Positions 16,550-24,437 of a stretch of DNA of 64,000 bases are shown piece after piece (the first letter of the stretch is position 1; every line of letters begins with the position of its first letter). Under the pieces are notes generated by a model. It was not told the DNA's origin and did not search any database. It was given only the letters and a program-made list of their open reading frames with translations. The DNA comes from Pseudomonadota bacterium (GTDB lineage Bacteria; Pseudomonadota; Gammaproteobacteria; Steroidobacterales; Steroidobacteraceae), in NCBI GenBank assembly GCA_018241505.1, contig JAFEDS010000025.1, positions 62,001 to 126,000 of the forward strand, read 5' to 3'. The translations under genes were made by a program, and so were the position numbers.

Positions 16550-17049
16550 TTTTTCTCCGGGAGCAATGCGCCAGAGGCGGCGGTGGCACAACCGATGTCC
16601 TGCTCTGCGGTACCGCCCGAAACGCCGATCGCGCCAACGGTCCGGCCGTTGATCTTGACCGGCACGCCACCTGGGTCAGCGGTCAGTTGCAGAAGCAGAA
16701 ACAAGTCGCGGGTGGGCGGGTCCTGACTCATGGTCGACAGCGCTTGCGTGGCTGCACCCGTGCGTACCGCGGATTTGGCTTTCAACGCGGCGACTTCGGC
16801 TGTTACCGGGGCTGCGGCGTCCTGCCGGCGCAGTAGAATCAACGCGCCGCCGCCATCCACGATGGCGATGCTGAAGGCCGGCCAGCCCTTGTTTTTGGAC
16901 TCGCTGAGGCAGCGCTGAGCCATTGTATCGGCCAGTGCCTGAGTGAGCACCGCTTCGGGCTCTGCAGCACCCGCGCTCGTCAGCACAGCACTGGCAGGCG
17001 TCAGCGCTGCTACGAAAGCTGCGTACCCGAAACTCGGAAACTTCGGCAT
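16546..17049 (-). CDS. Periplasmic GlcG/HbpS-family haem-binding-like protein
   Basis: Exported protein of 167 residues with an N-terminal signal peptide (FGYAAFVAALTPASAVLTSAGA). The mature part matches the GlcG/HbpS (formerly DUF336) fold: AFSIAIVDGGGALILLRRQD, ALKAKSAVRTG, GGVPVKINGRTVGAIGVSGG and DIGCATAA. Family members bind haem or small corrinoid-like ligands, or are of unknown function. It is the first gene of the operon with the TonB receptor (four-base overlap) and the PQQ dehydrogenase; similar genes often accompany periplasmic dehydrogenases. A strong GGGGGAGA lies upstream of the ATG. Confidence 0.85.
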   Translation of the reverse strand: MPKFPSFGYAAFVAALTPASAVLTSAGAAEPEAVLTQALADTMAQRCLSESKNKGWPAFSIAIVDGGGALILLRRQDAAAPVTAEVAALKAKSAVRTGAATQALSTMSQDPPTRDLFLLLQLTADPGGVPVKINGRTVGAIGVSGGTAEQDIGCATAASGALLPEKK

Positions 17050-17129
17050 GCCCTGTCTCCCCCGGCTCTTGATTGACCGTGTGGGGAAATACTAGGAGCA
17101 CAGCTCACCCGGGCGCTTTCGCGATCGTC

Positions 17130-17162
17130 ACTAAAATTGGCCGCCTCGCTTCGCTACGGCGG
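17130..17162 (-). terminator. Possible terminator of the AraC regulator gene
   Basis: CCGCC (17141-17145) pairs with GGCGG (17158-17162) around a 12-base loop; reading leftwards the stem is followed by CCAATTTTAG. It lies 28 bp beyond the AraC gene stop and before the GlcG/HbpS gene. The U run is short. Confidence 0.35.
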
Positions 17163-17189
17163 GGGCGACGGTATTGAGGCGGATGCGAT

Positions 17190-18062
17190 TCAGCTCGCTC
17201 GGAATTGAGACGGCGGCGCGCCGAAGTGGCGCGCGAACGCGGTGCTGAACGCGCTCGCGGAGCCGAATCCCGCCGAGAAGGCGATATCCGTGAGGGAGAG
17301 CTGTGGGTCGGCCAGCAATTGCTGCGCCTTCTGCAAGCGCAGGGCCCGGCAAAAATCGTAGACCGTCGTGCCATACAACAGATGAAAACCCGTGCACAGC
17401 TTGTTGCGATTGATTCCGAATTGGCGTGCGAGCTGATGCAGGGTCGGGGGCTCGGTAAAGCAGGTTTCCAGGAACTGCCGCAGGTCATTCAGCAAGCGCC
17501 GATCGCGCTCAGTCACCCGCAAGATCCGCGGCTGCGCGCCCTCGTCCGCCTGGAAGCGATCGAGAATGTGCGAAAAGAGGACCATGATGCGGTTTTCAAT
17601 GTGCGCAAGGGGGATCGACGGCACGAGGGCACAATCGATCACCCCGGCCGTCGCACTCAATTCTCCATCCGTGGGGGGCGCCACCGTGAGCCGTGGAGTT
17701 GATCGCTTGCGGCAAATGAAAGCACGCAAGGTCGGCGAAACCACGGTCGACTCATCCTCCAGGTAATCCCAGAGTTGACTTCGACGCATGGAAATAGTCA
17801 GGGACTTCGATTCCTGGTTGGCAGGAAGCCTCTCGACCTTGCGTACACCGTCATCGTGCATCAGCAACGCGGTGGCGGCACCCCGCAGGCTGATTTCGTG
17901 GCGCTTCTCGAATGTCATATAGCGATGGCCGGACAACTGGACGTGTACTTTCAACAGGTCCTGCCCATCGATGGTGCCCACAAAGTCCTGCCCGACCGGC
18001 TGGTCCATAATGTGCGCATAAATGCCGTCGTTTAAGACGAGATCGCAGGTGGGTACTGACAC
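17190..18062 (-). CDS. AraC-family transcriptional regulator
   Basis: Regulator of 290 residues with a C-terminal double helix-turn-helix: LHQLARQFGINRNKLCTGFHLLYG (first motif, about residues 205-230) and LQKAQQLLADPQLSLTDIAFSAGFGSASAFSTAFARHFG (second). The N-terminal 180 residues form an effector domain without clear identity, with several cysteines. The start is GTG 18062 with only a weak ribosome site (TTGAG). It lies upstream of, and in the same direction as, the GlcG/HbpS-TonB receptor-PQQ dehydrogenase operon and is its likely regulator. Confidence 0.88.
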   Translation of the reverse strand: MSVPTCDLVLNDGIYAHIMDQPVGQDFVGTIDGQDLLKVHVQLSGHRYMTFEKRHEISLRGAATALLMHDDGVRKVERLPANQESKSLTISMRRSQLWDYLEDESTVVSPTLRAFICRKRSTPRLTVAPPTDGELSATAGVIDCALVPSIPLAHIENRIMVLFSHILDRFQADEGAQPRILRVTERDRRLLNDLRQFLETCFTEPPTLHQLARQFGINRNKLCTGFHLLYGTTVYDFCRALRLQKAQQLLADPQLSLTDIAFSAGFGSASAFSTAFARHFGAPPSQFRAS

Positions 18063-18142
18063 TCAATTAATGTCGGGGCAAATCCGGATACTGTCAAGCA
18101 CGGCGCCGTTGTTCGTGCGCAACAGGGGAATCCCTGACCCGA

Positions 18143-18170
18143 GGGAGTCCCGAGTTGCCTCGGGACTCCC
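18143..18170. terminator. Perfect 12-bp hairpin downstream of the lyase gene
   Basis: GGGAGTCCCGAG (18143-18154) and CTCGGGACTCCC (18159-18170) form a perfect 12-bp stem with a TTGC loop, 11 bp past the stop of the lyase gene. There is no U run on either side, so it may act as a Rho-independent-like terminator or as an mRNA-stabilising stem. Confidence 0.5.
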
Positions 18171-18180
18171 GCGCCGACGG

Positions 18181-20523
18181 TTATTGAGCGAACAAGTTGA
18201 AGTCGAACGCACAGCCCGAGGTGGTTGTGAAATCCAGCCGATAGCCCTGGCTGAACTCATCACTCGGCAGCGGTGTGGACGTCATTGTCACCGGCTTCAA
18301 CGGGACGATGTGCAGGTGGCCTGCCACAACCGAACCGTCCTGCTGGGTAACCGGCTGTACAGGTACCTGCACCTGGAACACCGCACGCACGCCACTCGCG
18401 ACTGAGCACGCGTCAGTCACACGGAGCGTGTCGCCGGAGAACTGCAGGTTGCGCGTCCAGCTTTGGACCGATGCCGAGTTGGCCGAATAGGCATTCGACA
18501 AATCCGCCGCCACCGCAACCGTGCCGCCGGTATTGGTGTAGCTCATTGTTGACTGCACGGTATCGCTCTGTGCTTCCGGGACCACCGAGCCGTCGGCACG
18601 CTCGAACCTCAATCCATTGGTATAAATGACTTCCTGATGGATACCGCTGTGGGACCAGATGTTCTGCGTCACGGCGAGCCAGTCGTTCTTGAAGAACGTG
18701 AAGGCCCCCTGATCCTGGTGTGCATGCGACTGGTCATATTTTCCTGCGACAAACGATATCCAAGAAGCGTCCGTGGACCAACCCGATCGGGCAAACAGTA
18801 CACCGGCGCCCGTGGCCTGATACACCAGGGCCGTCGGTTGCAGCGGTGTCGCCGGCAACGGGAGCAGATCGCCGTACACATTCGACGCCTGGCTCACGCC
18901 ATTCACCGAATTGTTGTTCAACCACCAGGTGCCGCGCTGTGCCTGGGCGGTGCCCCGGCTGAGCACAACCGCCTCGTGGACCAGATTCTCATGGTAGTCA
19001 TAGAGGTCAGGAATCGATGAGCGCGACTGATCGCCGATCGGGGCAAACCGGTCCAAGGTGGGCACGGTGGCATTGACCCAATAGTCGATAGTTTCGCGAG
19101 TATGGGGTGTCAGGCTCGCCAGGTCCTCACCCGTGGAGTCCTTCCAGTATATGTAGTTTTCAAACAGGTTATGGAGGGCCGTGCCATACCCCGTGCCTTC
19201 ACGTGTTCCGCCACCCGGCAAGTTGGCGTAGTAGTCAATCAGCAGCGGGAACTTGTTTGTCTGCAGGAAGCTCAGCCAGGTTGTGCTCTTCGACGCGAGC
19301 GCCCACAGCATGGTTGCGCGCATGAAGCTGTAGTAATAGTTGTCGCCCGGGTCGCAGACCGCCCATCCCGACCAGGCATGCGGCACGCCGCCCCATGAGG
19401 CGGAATCTGGATTCCACACGTTCTGCAGCGTTTGCTCAGCGAACGCCGCCCATCGCTGTTGCTGTGCGGAGCTGAGCCGATCGAATGCGTAGTCGTATGT
19501 GAGTGCCAGCTCTTCCATCTCAGGGCCAACATCGAGATATGAATCGCCGGCAATCTCGGGCACCCCGCCGCTCGCGGCGGCATTCTCGGCAGCCGTCACC
19601 ATCGCCTCGACGCGCGAGATGGCGTCGTTGATATAGGCCACGTTGCCGGTGATCTTGAACATGATCACTGACTGCATGGCTGAATACCCATAGGGCGGGT
19701 CGCCCCGAAGCGCCGCGTCAGCGCCCGCTTTGAATCGCGCGAACGCAGTTGAGCTTTGGCTTACCTGCGCATAGCTCGCCACTGAGATAAAGGGGCGATT
19801 TTGCGGCAGGTTGTAGGTGAACCCGGGATAGGCAGATTGGCCCGGTGGCAGCACGGTGCATGCGGACGGAGCGCCGCCACCGGAACCGCCACCGCCCGAG
19901 CCGCCGCCGGTGCCATCACCACCCCCAGTCCCGCCGGATCCGCCACCCGCCGGCGGCGCCTGCACCACTGTCAGATTGGCCACCGCATCATCCAACAGAA
20001 ACCCAACCGCCTGGCCCCCATCCTGAGAGAGGCGAATGTCTATCGTCGCCAGCGGCTTGGTCGAATCCAAAGGCAACAGTACCGAAACAGTTCCCTTGTC
20101 ACCCACCTGCCCGGACAGTGTCGTGCATTGGCTCGCGTCCGAGCCGTCCGCATAGTACGCCATCGCGCAAAAATCGAGAGCCGAGCTGCTTTGGGTGACC
20201 GACGCCACATGCGCGCTGATCGCAAATGCACTCGCCGTCCCGCCGGCGAACTCATCATCCTCCCACCAGACATTGTTTCCCCAACCGTTGATCGACACGC
20301 TCAAGCTGTTCGCGCCCTCGAGCGCCGCTTGCGCTGTTTGCACCACGACGCTGCTCGCATCCTGTGCCTCGAATCCCGACGTTCCCGAATCGAACTGCGG
20401 ATCGGCGACCAGGTTGGTCGGCGCCGCATGGGCCACCCCCAGCATCAACAAACCCGGCAGCAGCGCCGCGGGCGCGGGCACACTCCTGCCGCGCACAGGT
20501 TGTTTTACTCGACTGCGAATCAT
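18181..20523 (-). CDS. Secreted heparinase II/III-like polysaccharide lyase
   Basis: Exported protein of 780 residues. A signal peptide (LLPGLLMLGVAHA) is followed by a beta-sandwich, carbohydrate-module-like region (residues 30-185), a glycine-rich linker of about 33 residues (188-220), an alpha-helical toroid (about 230-560), and a C-terminal beta-sandwich. The segment YDQSHAHQDQGAFTFF near residue 600 matches the histidine-rich active-site motif of heparinase II/III-type lyases. It probably cleaves an acidic polysaccharide in the periplasm or outside the cell; the substrate is unknown. ATG 20523 is set by AAAGGAGG four bases upstream. It stands alone: a hairpin follows it, and the diguanylate cyclase gene diverges. 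Confidence 0.78.
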   Translation of the reverse strand: MIRSRVKQPVRGRSVPAPAALLPGLLMLGVAHAAPTNLVADPQFDSGTSGFEAQDASSVVVQTAQAALEGANSLSVSINGWGNNVWWEDDEFAGGTASAFAISAHVASVTQSSSALDFCAMAYYADGSDASQCTTLSGQVGDKGTVSVLLPLDSTKPLATIDIRLSQDGGQAVGFLLDDAVANLTVVQAPPAGGGSGGTGGGDGTGGGSGGGGSGGGAPSACTVLPPGQSAYPGFTYNLPQNRPFISVASYAQVSQSSTAFARFKAGADAALRGDPPYGYSAMQSVIMFKITGNVAYINDAISRVEAMVTAAENAAASGGVPEIAGDSYLDVGPEMEELALTYDYAFDRLSSAQQQRWAAFAEQTLQNVWNPDSASWGGVPHAWSGWAVCDPGDNYYYSFMRATMLWALASKSTTWLSFLQTNKFPLLIDYYANLPGGGTREGTGYGTALHNLFENYIYWKDSTGEDLASLTPHTRETIDYWVNATVPTLDRFAPIGDQSRSSIPDLYDYHENLVHEAVVLSRGTAQAQRGTWWLNNNSVNGVSQASNVYGDLLPLPATPLQPTALVYQATGAGVLFARSGWSTDASWISFVAGKYDQSHAHQDQGAFTFFKNDWLAVTQNIWSHSGIHQEVIYTNGLRFERADGSVVPEAQSDTVQSTMSYTNTGGTVAVAADLSNAYSANSASVQSWTRNLQFSGDTLRVTDACSVASGVRAVFQVQVPVQPVTQQDGSVVAGHLHIVPLKPVTMTSTPLPSDEFSQGYRLDFTTTSGCAFDFNLFAQ

Positions 20524-20913
20524 GAGACCTCCTTTCATCACACAAACATCTTCGGGCGCGTGCGAGTGTATTGATTGTTTGCGCGCTGTGGATTGTCACG
20601 GTCGCAGCAAAATTGAGCACGGCCGCACATTGCTACAATTGACATGTTGTAAGTGTCACCTCGTCGCACGGACCTGCGCCCCACAACCAACACTAACTTT
20701 ACCGGTTGCAGCGCGCGCCCGCCGCCAGGCTCGACCCCGAGCTGTGCGCAACGAAGCCGGCAGACTTCCCGCCGCCGGCACCGCGCAATTGCGCGCCAAT
20801 TTGCGGCCGCACCGCACAAACGGCACTGGCGCGCGTTTTTGCGCCATTGGTCGCACGCCGTGCGCACGCGGCGCGCTACAGTTGCCTTTTGCGCAATTGA
20901 ACAGGTTGTTGAG
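20524..20913. other. Intergenic region between the lyase and the GGDEF gene
   Basis: This 390-bp divergent spacer has no convincing gene. It contains an inverted repeat TACAA (20634-20638) / TTGTA (20647-20651) around a TTGACA, and a perfect 12-bp palindrome GCGCAATTGCGC at 20783-20794 with a related GCGCAATTG near 20891. The reading frame of the downstream GGDEF gene is open through most of it but would encode an arginine-rich stretch unlike a protein N-terminus. Confidence 0.5.
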
Positions 20914-22512
20914 ATGGCGGACGACCGCAATGCAACGGAAATGAGGTGGCTCGCGCTGCGTGGCATCCTGATTCGCAACCGCGGCGCGGCGCTCGCGCTC
21001 GTGGCGATTCTTCTCGCTGCGCTGGCCGCCCTGTTTGTCGCCTACGAGGTCGACATTTTCCGGGCCGAAGGACTCGCCGAGCAAACCGAGACCATTGAGA
21101 TCGACGAGATCCTGCTGATCAGCGCCGTCGTGACCTTTTCGCTGCTGGTCTTTGGCGCGATTCAGTATCGGGCGCAGAAGCGGGAAGTCATGCGCCGAAT
21201 CGAAGCGGAGCGGCGCGCGCGCGAATTGGCTTACCAGGACGGGCTCACCGGCCTGCCCAACCGGCGGCAGTTCGACGAGGCACTGGCGACATTGATCGCA
21301 TCGCCGCCGCGAACGGGAGCTTCGCACGCGGTACTGCTGCTGGATCTCAATGGTTTCAAACAGATCAACGATGTCTTCGGGCACGCGGTCGGAGATCACG
21401 TGTTGATTGTGGTCGCGCAGCGCTTGCGCGCGGCCATTCGCGACTCGGATATGGTCGCGCGGTTCGGGGGCGATGAGTTCGCGATTCTGGCACCCCACCT
21501 GGCCGATCCCGAGGCTGCAACGAATGTGGCCCTGCGCATCATCGAAGCCCTGCGCTCGCCGGTCTCATCAGGGAAAGCGGCGCACAGTGTCGGCCTGGGA
21601 ATCGGTATCGCCTTGATTCCCCAGGACGCCAGCAGCGCGGACGATGCTCTGAGGAAAGCGGACGTCGCCTTGTATCGCGCGAAGGCGGAACGGCGCTCGG
21701 CGCTGCGCTTCTTCGAGCCGGAAATGGATCAGCGCGTCAAAGAGCGCGCGGACCTCGAACTGGCCCTTCGAGCGGCGCTGCAGAACAAACAGATCCACAC
21801 CGCGTTTCAACCCGCCGTCAATGTGCGGACGGGGAGAATCATCGGCTTCGAGATCTCGCCCCTCTGGACCGATCCGGTACGCGGCACGATTGACATGCAG
21901 CGTTTCGTTGCTATCGCCGAAGAAGTGGGTCTCATTCACGACCTCGCCGAGGCGATCCTGCGCCAGGGCTGCGAAGCGGCGGTGGGCTGGCCGGACTACA
22001 CCCGGTTGTCAGTCGACCTGTTTCCGAGCCAGCTAGTGGACCACCAGCTACCGGAGCGAGTCCTGCGCATACTGGCGGAGTACGGCCTGGCACCCCAGCG
22101 GCTCGAAATGGAAATCACCGAGAGCGCGCTGGTCGCGGACATGGGCAATTCGAAGAAGATTGTGGACGCACTGCGGGCGGCGGGGGTCCGCGTGGCGCTG
22201 AAGAACTTCGGTACCGGCTACTCGAGCCTGTTTCATTTGCGCAATCTGCAACTCGACAAGTTGAAGATTGACCGCAGCTTCATTTCCGATATGCGCTCCA
22301 GCAAGGCGAGCGCGGCTATTGTGGATGCCCTGGTCGGCCTGGGACACGGCCTGGGGCTGACCATTGCGGCTGAGGGCATCGAAGGGTTGGAGCAGGAAGC
22401 AACAGCCCTGCGCGCGGGATGTGATGAGGCGGACGTGTCGCACTTCGGCCGGATGCTCTCGCCCGAGCAAACGCAAGCGTTGTTTGTCAACGAGAAGGCG
22501 CGCATCGCCTGA
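20914..22512 (+). CDS. Membrane diguanylate cyclase with degenerate EAL domain
   Basis: Protein of 532 residues. Two membrane segments (ALALVAILLAALAALFVAY; ILLISAVVTFSLLVFGAI) flank a short periplasmic loop. A GGDEF domain follows with YQDGLTGLPNRRQF, an intact RFGGDEFA (about residue 185) and an intact inhibitory site RDSD five residues before it, so cyclic-di-GMP synthesis with product inhibition is expected. The C-terminal EAL domain is decayed: the EAL signature reads FEISPLW, the DDFGTGYSSL motif reads KNFGTGYSSL, and the final QGY region is ADVSHFG. Phosphodiesterase activity is therefore unlikely. I chose ATG 20914; longer in-frame starts add an implausible arginine-rich leader. Confidence 0.88.
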   Translation: MADDRNATEMRWLALRGILIRNRGAALALVAILLAALAALFVAYEVDIFRAEGLAEQTETIEIDEILLISAVVTFSLLVFGAIQYRAQKREVMRRIEAERRARELAYQDGLTGLPNRRQFDEALATLIASPPRTGASHAVLLLDLNGFKQINDVFGHAVGDHVLIVVAQRLRAAIRDSDMVARFGGDEFAILAPHLADPEAATNVALRIIEALRSPVSSGKAAHSVGLGIGIALIPQDASSADDALRKADVALYRAKAERRSALRFFEPEMDQRVKERADLELALRAALQNKQIHTAFQPAVNVRTGRIIGFEISPLWTDPVRGTIDMQRFVAIAEEVGLIHDLAEAILRQGCEAAVGWPDYTRLSVDLFPSQLVDHQLPERVLRILAEYGLAPQRLEMEITESALVADMGNSKKIVDALRAAGVRVALKNFGTGYSSLFHLRNLQLDKLKIDRSFISDMRSSKASAAIVDALVGLGHGLGLTIAAEGIEGLEQEATALRAGCDEADVSHFGRMLSPEQTQALFVNEKARIA

Positions 22513-22556
22513 GTGTCGATGCCGAGCCGGTGACTCGCGTGGCCGGCGTACAACTT

Positions 22557-22940
22557 TCATTTGCCCCCGACGCGCCCGACCGCGTCTCGACGCGACGAGT
22601 TGAACACCGAGTGCAGGTCAGGCGCTGTAATCGCGCGCTTGAACCAGCGTTCCAGGGTCGCAAGCCGGGCTCGTTGAATTCGCGTTCGCACCGCGGGCGC
22701 CAATGCGCCGAACCTTTCAACCAACAGACAAACAAGATCCTCGACCTTACTCTCGGCCCGACCCCGGGCAATTCCCTCGGCCATTCCTTCAGCCATTCCT
22801 TCAGCCTTTCCCTCAGCCTTTCCCTCAGCCTTTCCCTCAGCCTTTCCCTCAGCCATTCCTTCGGCCATTCCCTGGGCCCTACCCTCAACCATGGCTTGTT
22901 GCCGCCAGGTCTTACCGATTGACGCAAGATTTGACTTCAT
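22557..22940 (-). CDS. Possible intragenic short Rpn protein (internal start)
   Basis: Within the Rpn gene and in the same frame, ATG at 22940 is preceded by GGAG (22950-22947) with a six-base spacer, an ideal ribosome site inside coding sequence. Translation from here would give a 127-residue protein (starting MKSNLASIGKTW) comprising the repeat region and the tail but lacking the nuclease core. This parallels the RpnS proteins reported to be antitoxins for full-length RpnL. Expression is not shown by sequence alone. Confidence 0.45.
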   Translation of the reverse strand: MKSNLASIGKTWRQQAMVEGRAQGMAEGMAEGKAEGKAEGKAEGKAEGMAEGMAEGIARGRAESKVEDLVCLLVERFGALAPAVRTRIQRARLATLERWFKRAITAPDLHSVFNSSRRDAVGRVGGK

Positions 22941-23663
22941 CTTCATCTCCAGCACGTCGACAGATTTTGGCACTGTCTCTCCAAGATCCTCAAAGGCTTC
23001 ACGAACCAATTCGCAAAACAAGGCCCGCAGCCGCGCCTGGTCTGGATGTCGACGAAACCAATCGCTGACTTCCTCCCGCAGTTCCTCGAGCTCCTGGGGC
23101 GCCAGCGGCCGTTCGAGCCGAAACAGCAGTGCCGCGAGACCGCGGCGCCGCGTCAGCTCATCTCCGGGAAAGGCGCTCATATCCAACACATGATAGCGGA
23201 CGCGTGGCTGCCAAGGCCACAGGGACGACTCTCGCGATGCAGATATGAGTTTTCTGATTTGAGACGGTGCATTCCAGGACTTCTGTCCGTTGTAAACCAC
23301 CAACATCAGAAGCGGTGGCAATTCCGCGCCGGCCTTCAGCTTGCGCTCGTCGATTATCTGCTGCCACAGCAGCCCCATGTACACCTGTGCGCGCACCGCC
23401 ATCCACCAGTCGATTCTGCTCTGAAATTCAAACAATAAGTACAAGTAGATGTCCGCACCTTGCCCAGTCGGCAATCTCCAGATTACATCGCCTTCGCGCC
23501 GCTGCGCTGAGCCGCGGCGGGTGTGAAACTTCGCGTTGACCCGCTGCAGCCGGGCGAAATCCAGACTGGCGGCGCAGGCCTCTGGGACAAACTCGCGCAC
23601 GAACGTCTCCACCATGCAAGGTATGGAAAAGAGGCGGTGATACAGCGAGTCCGAGTCGGGCAC
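22557..23663 (-). CDS. Rpn-family nuclease / transposase-like protein (PD-(D/E)XK)
   Basis: Protein of 368 residues of the Rpn/YhgA-like family. The N-terminal 300 residues carry the nuclease core: DSLYHRLFSIPCMVETFVREFVP, a catalytic-type aspartate in EGDVIWRLP and the FEFQS that fills the (D/E)xK/Q position, then MAVRAQVYMGLLWQQII and LPPLLMLVVYNGQKSWN. The C-terminal part contains eight tetrapeptide repeats of the form (M/K)AEG followed by a conserved tail. Rpn proteins nick or cut DNA, promote recA-independent recombination, and some are toxic antiphage proteins restrained by a short protein made from an internal start. The GTG start at 23663 has a weak ribosome site. No transposon ends are visible. 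Confidence 0.82.
   Translation of the reverse strand: MPDSDSLYHRLFSIPCMVETFVREFVPEACAASLDFARLQRVNAKFHTRRGSAQRREGDVIWRLPTGQGADIYLYLLFEFQSRIDWWMAVRAQVYMGLLWQQIIDERKLKAGAELPPLLMLVVYNGQKSWNAPSQIRKLISASRESSLWPWQPRVRYHVLDMSAFPGDELTRRRGLAALLFRLERPLAPQELEELREEVSDWFRRHPDQARLRALFCELVREAFEDLGETVPKSVDVLEMKMKSNLASIGKTWRQQAMVEGRAQGMAEGMAEGKAEGKAEGKAEGKAEGMAEGMAEGIARGRAESKVEDLVCLLVERFGALAPAVRTRIQRARLATLERWFKRAITAPDLHSVFNSSRRDAVGRVGGK
22774..22869. repeat. 12-bp tandem repeat, eight units, in the Rpn gene
   Basis: Eight direct units of CCYTCRGCCWTT (plus-strand reading) encode the tetrapeptides MAEG MAEG KAEG KAEG KAEG KAEG MAEG MAEG on the minus strand. The units are multiples of three bases, so gain or loss changes the length without shifting the frame. 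The central units are identical, as expected for a slippage-prone array. Confidence 0.9.
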
Positions 23664-24070
23664 AGGTGAGCGGAAGTCCGTAGAAGTGCAACTGAAGCGG
23701 ACATTTCAGCGCGAGGCTTGCTGGAGATCAATTCCACATTCACGTTGAAAATCGCCAAAAATGCGTGGATTTGTTTGGGCATCAACTAGCACACCGTGGG
23801 AGGTACCACGTATCAGACGGATGTGCATCGATGTCGGATCGGAGCGAGAGCGACGAGAATGCAACATGCAATGCCATACGCAGCACGTCGCCTCGCGACG
23901 CCGCGGGCCGGTGCGTCTACAGACGGGTCATACGGACGTGTCTGAGACGCACCGTCCTGCACCTCGCGCGTGGACGTTGACAAATCACTCCAGCCTGAAA
24001 TTTACGGTTCGAAATCGATCGGCACTTGCAGTACGATTGCCACCAATCGATCATTTACTGGGATCTACCC
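23664..24070. other. Intergenic region with a large interrupted hairpin
   Basis: This 407-bp stretch is visibly less GC-rich than the rest of the window and holds no convincing gene. Its main feature is the hairpin at 23910-23953. A TTGACA at 23977-23982 could be part of a promoter for the small protein gene at 24071, but the minus-10 is poor. Confidence 0.5.
23910..23953. repeat. Interrupted inverted repeat (14-bp stem)
   Basis: GGTGCGTCT (23910-23918) pairs with AGACGCACC (23945-23953), and inside it CAGAC (23920-23924) pairs with GTCTG (23940-23944), leaving one bulged A. The result is a long stem with a 15-base loop. It could be a small RNA, a terminator-like structure or a relic of a mobile element end. 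Confidence 0.5.
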
Positions 24071-24382
24071 ATGGCATTGCCCGCATTGACACTCGAACTG
24101 GAGGCGCCCTTGGAAGAACGTGTTGCAAGACTCGAAGCGAATGTTGAGCACATCCAGAAGGATGTCTCCGACATGAAGATAGACATTCGACGCCTCGGAG
24201 AAAAGATCGACAGCGTGAAGGATTCGGTGACGGCCCTGACGATCAACATGGAGAAGCAGTTTGCGGCTGTTGAGAAGTCGTTTGGCGCACTGCACACCGC
24301 CCGAGCGTTTGATCGTGTCTGGTGGTTGCTCATGTCGGCTGCGCTGCTCGGGCTCATGGCCCGCGCATTCAAATGGATCTGA
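24071..24382 (+). CDS. Small coiled-coil protein with C-terminal membrane anchor
   Basis: Protein of 103 residues with no assigned function. Residues about 12-75 form heptad-like coiled coil (LEERVARLEANVEHIQKDV, IRRLGEKIDSVKDSV), and a C-terminal hydrophobic segment (WWLLMSAALLGLMARAF) looks like a membrane anchor followed by a lysine. Such tail-anchored coiled-coil proteins are often found in accessory regions. I prefer ATG 24071 over 24026 because the family-like part starts there. It lies beyond the Rpn gene in an AT-richer patch and is convergent with the deacylase gene. Confidence 0.65.
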   Translation: MALPALTLELEAPLEERVARLEANVEHIQKDVSDMKIDIRRLGEKIDSVKDSVTALTINMEKQFAAVEKSFGALHTARAFDRVWWLLMSAALLGLMARAFKWI

Positions 24383-24437
24383 CGCACTTCGACCATCACA
24401 AACATCGAGCGCATACACAACGTCGGACAGCGCAGGT

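Noticed and set aside
20653-20913. A longer N-terminus for the GGDEF protein
   Set aside because: The extension is arginine and proline rich without a signal or membrane segment; the membrane helix begins shortly after ATG 20914.
22774-22869. Short direct repeats that could suggest a CRISPR array
   Set aside because: Units are 12 bp with no spacers and encode in-frame tetrapeptides of the Rpn protein.
23761-24147. A 128-codon plus-strand frame upstream of the small coiled-coil gene
   Set aside because: It crosses the hairpin, overlaps the better supported gene in another frame, and has no ribosome site or protein-like composition.
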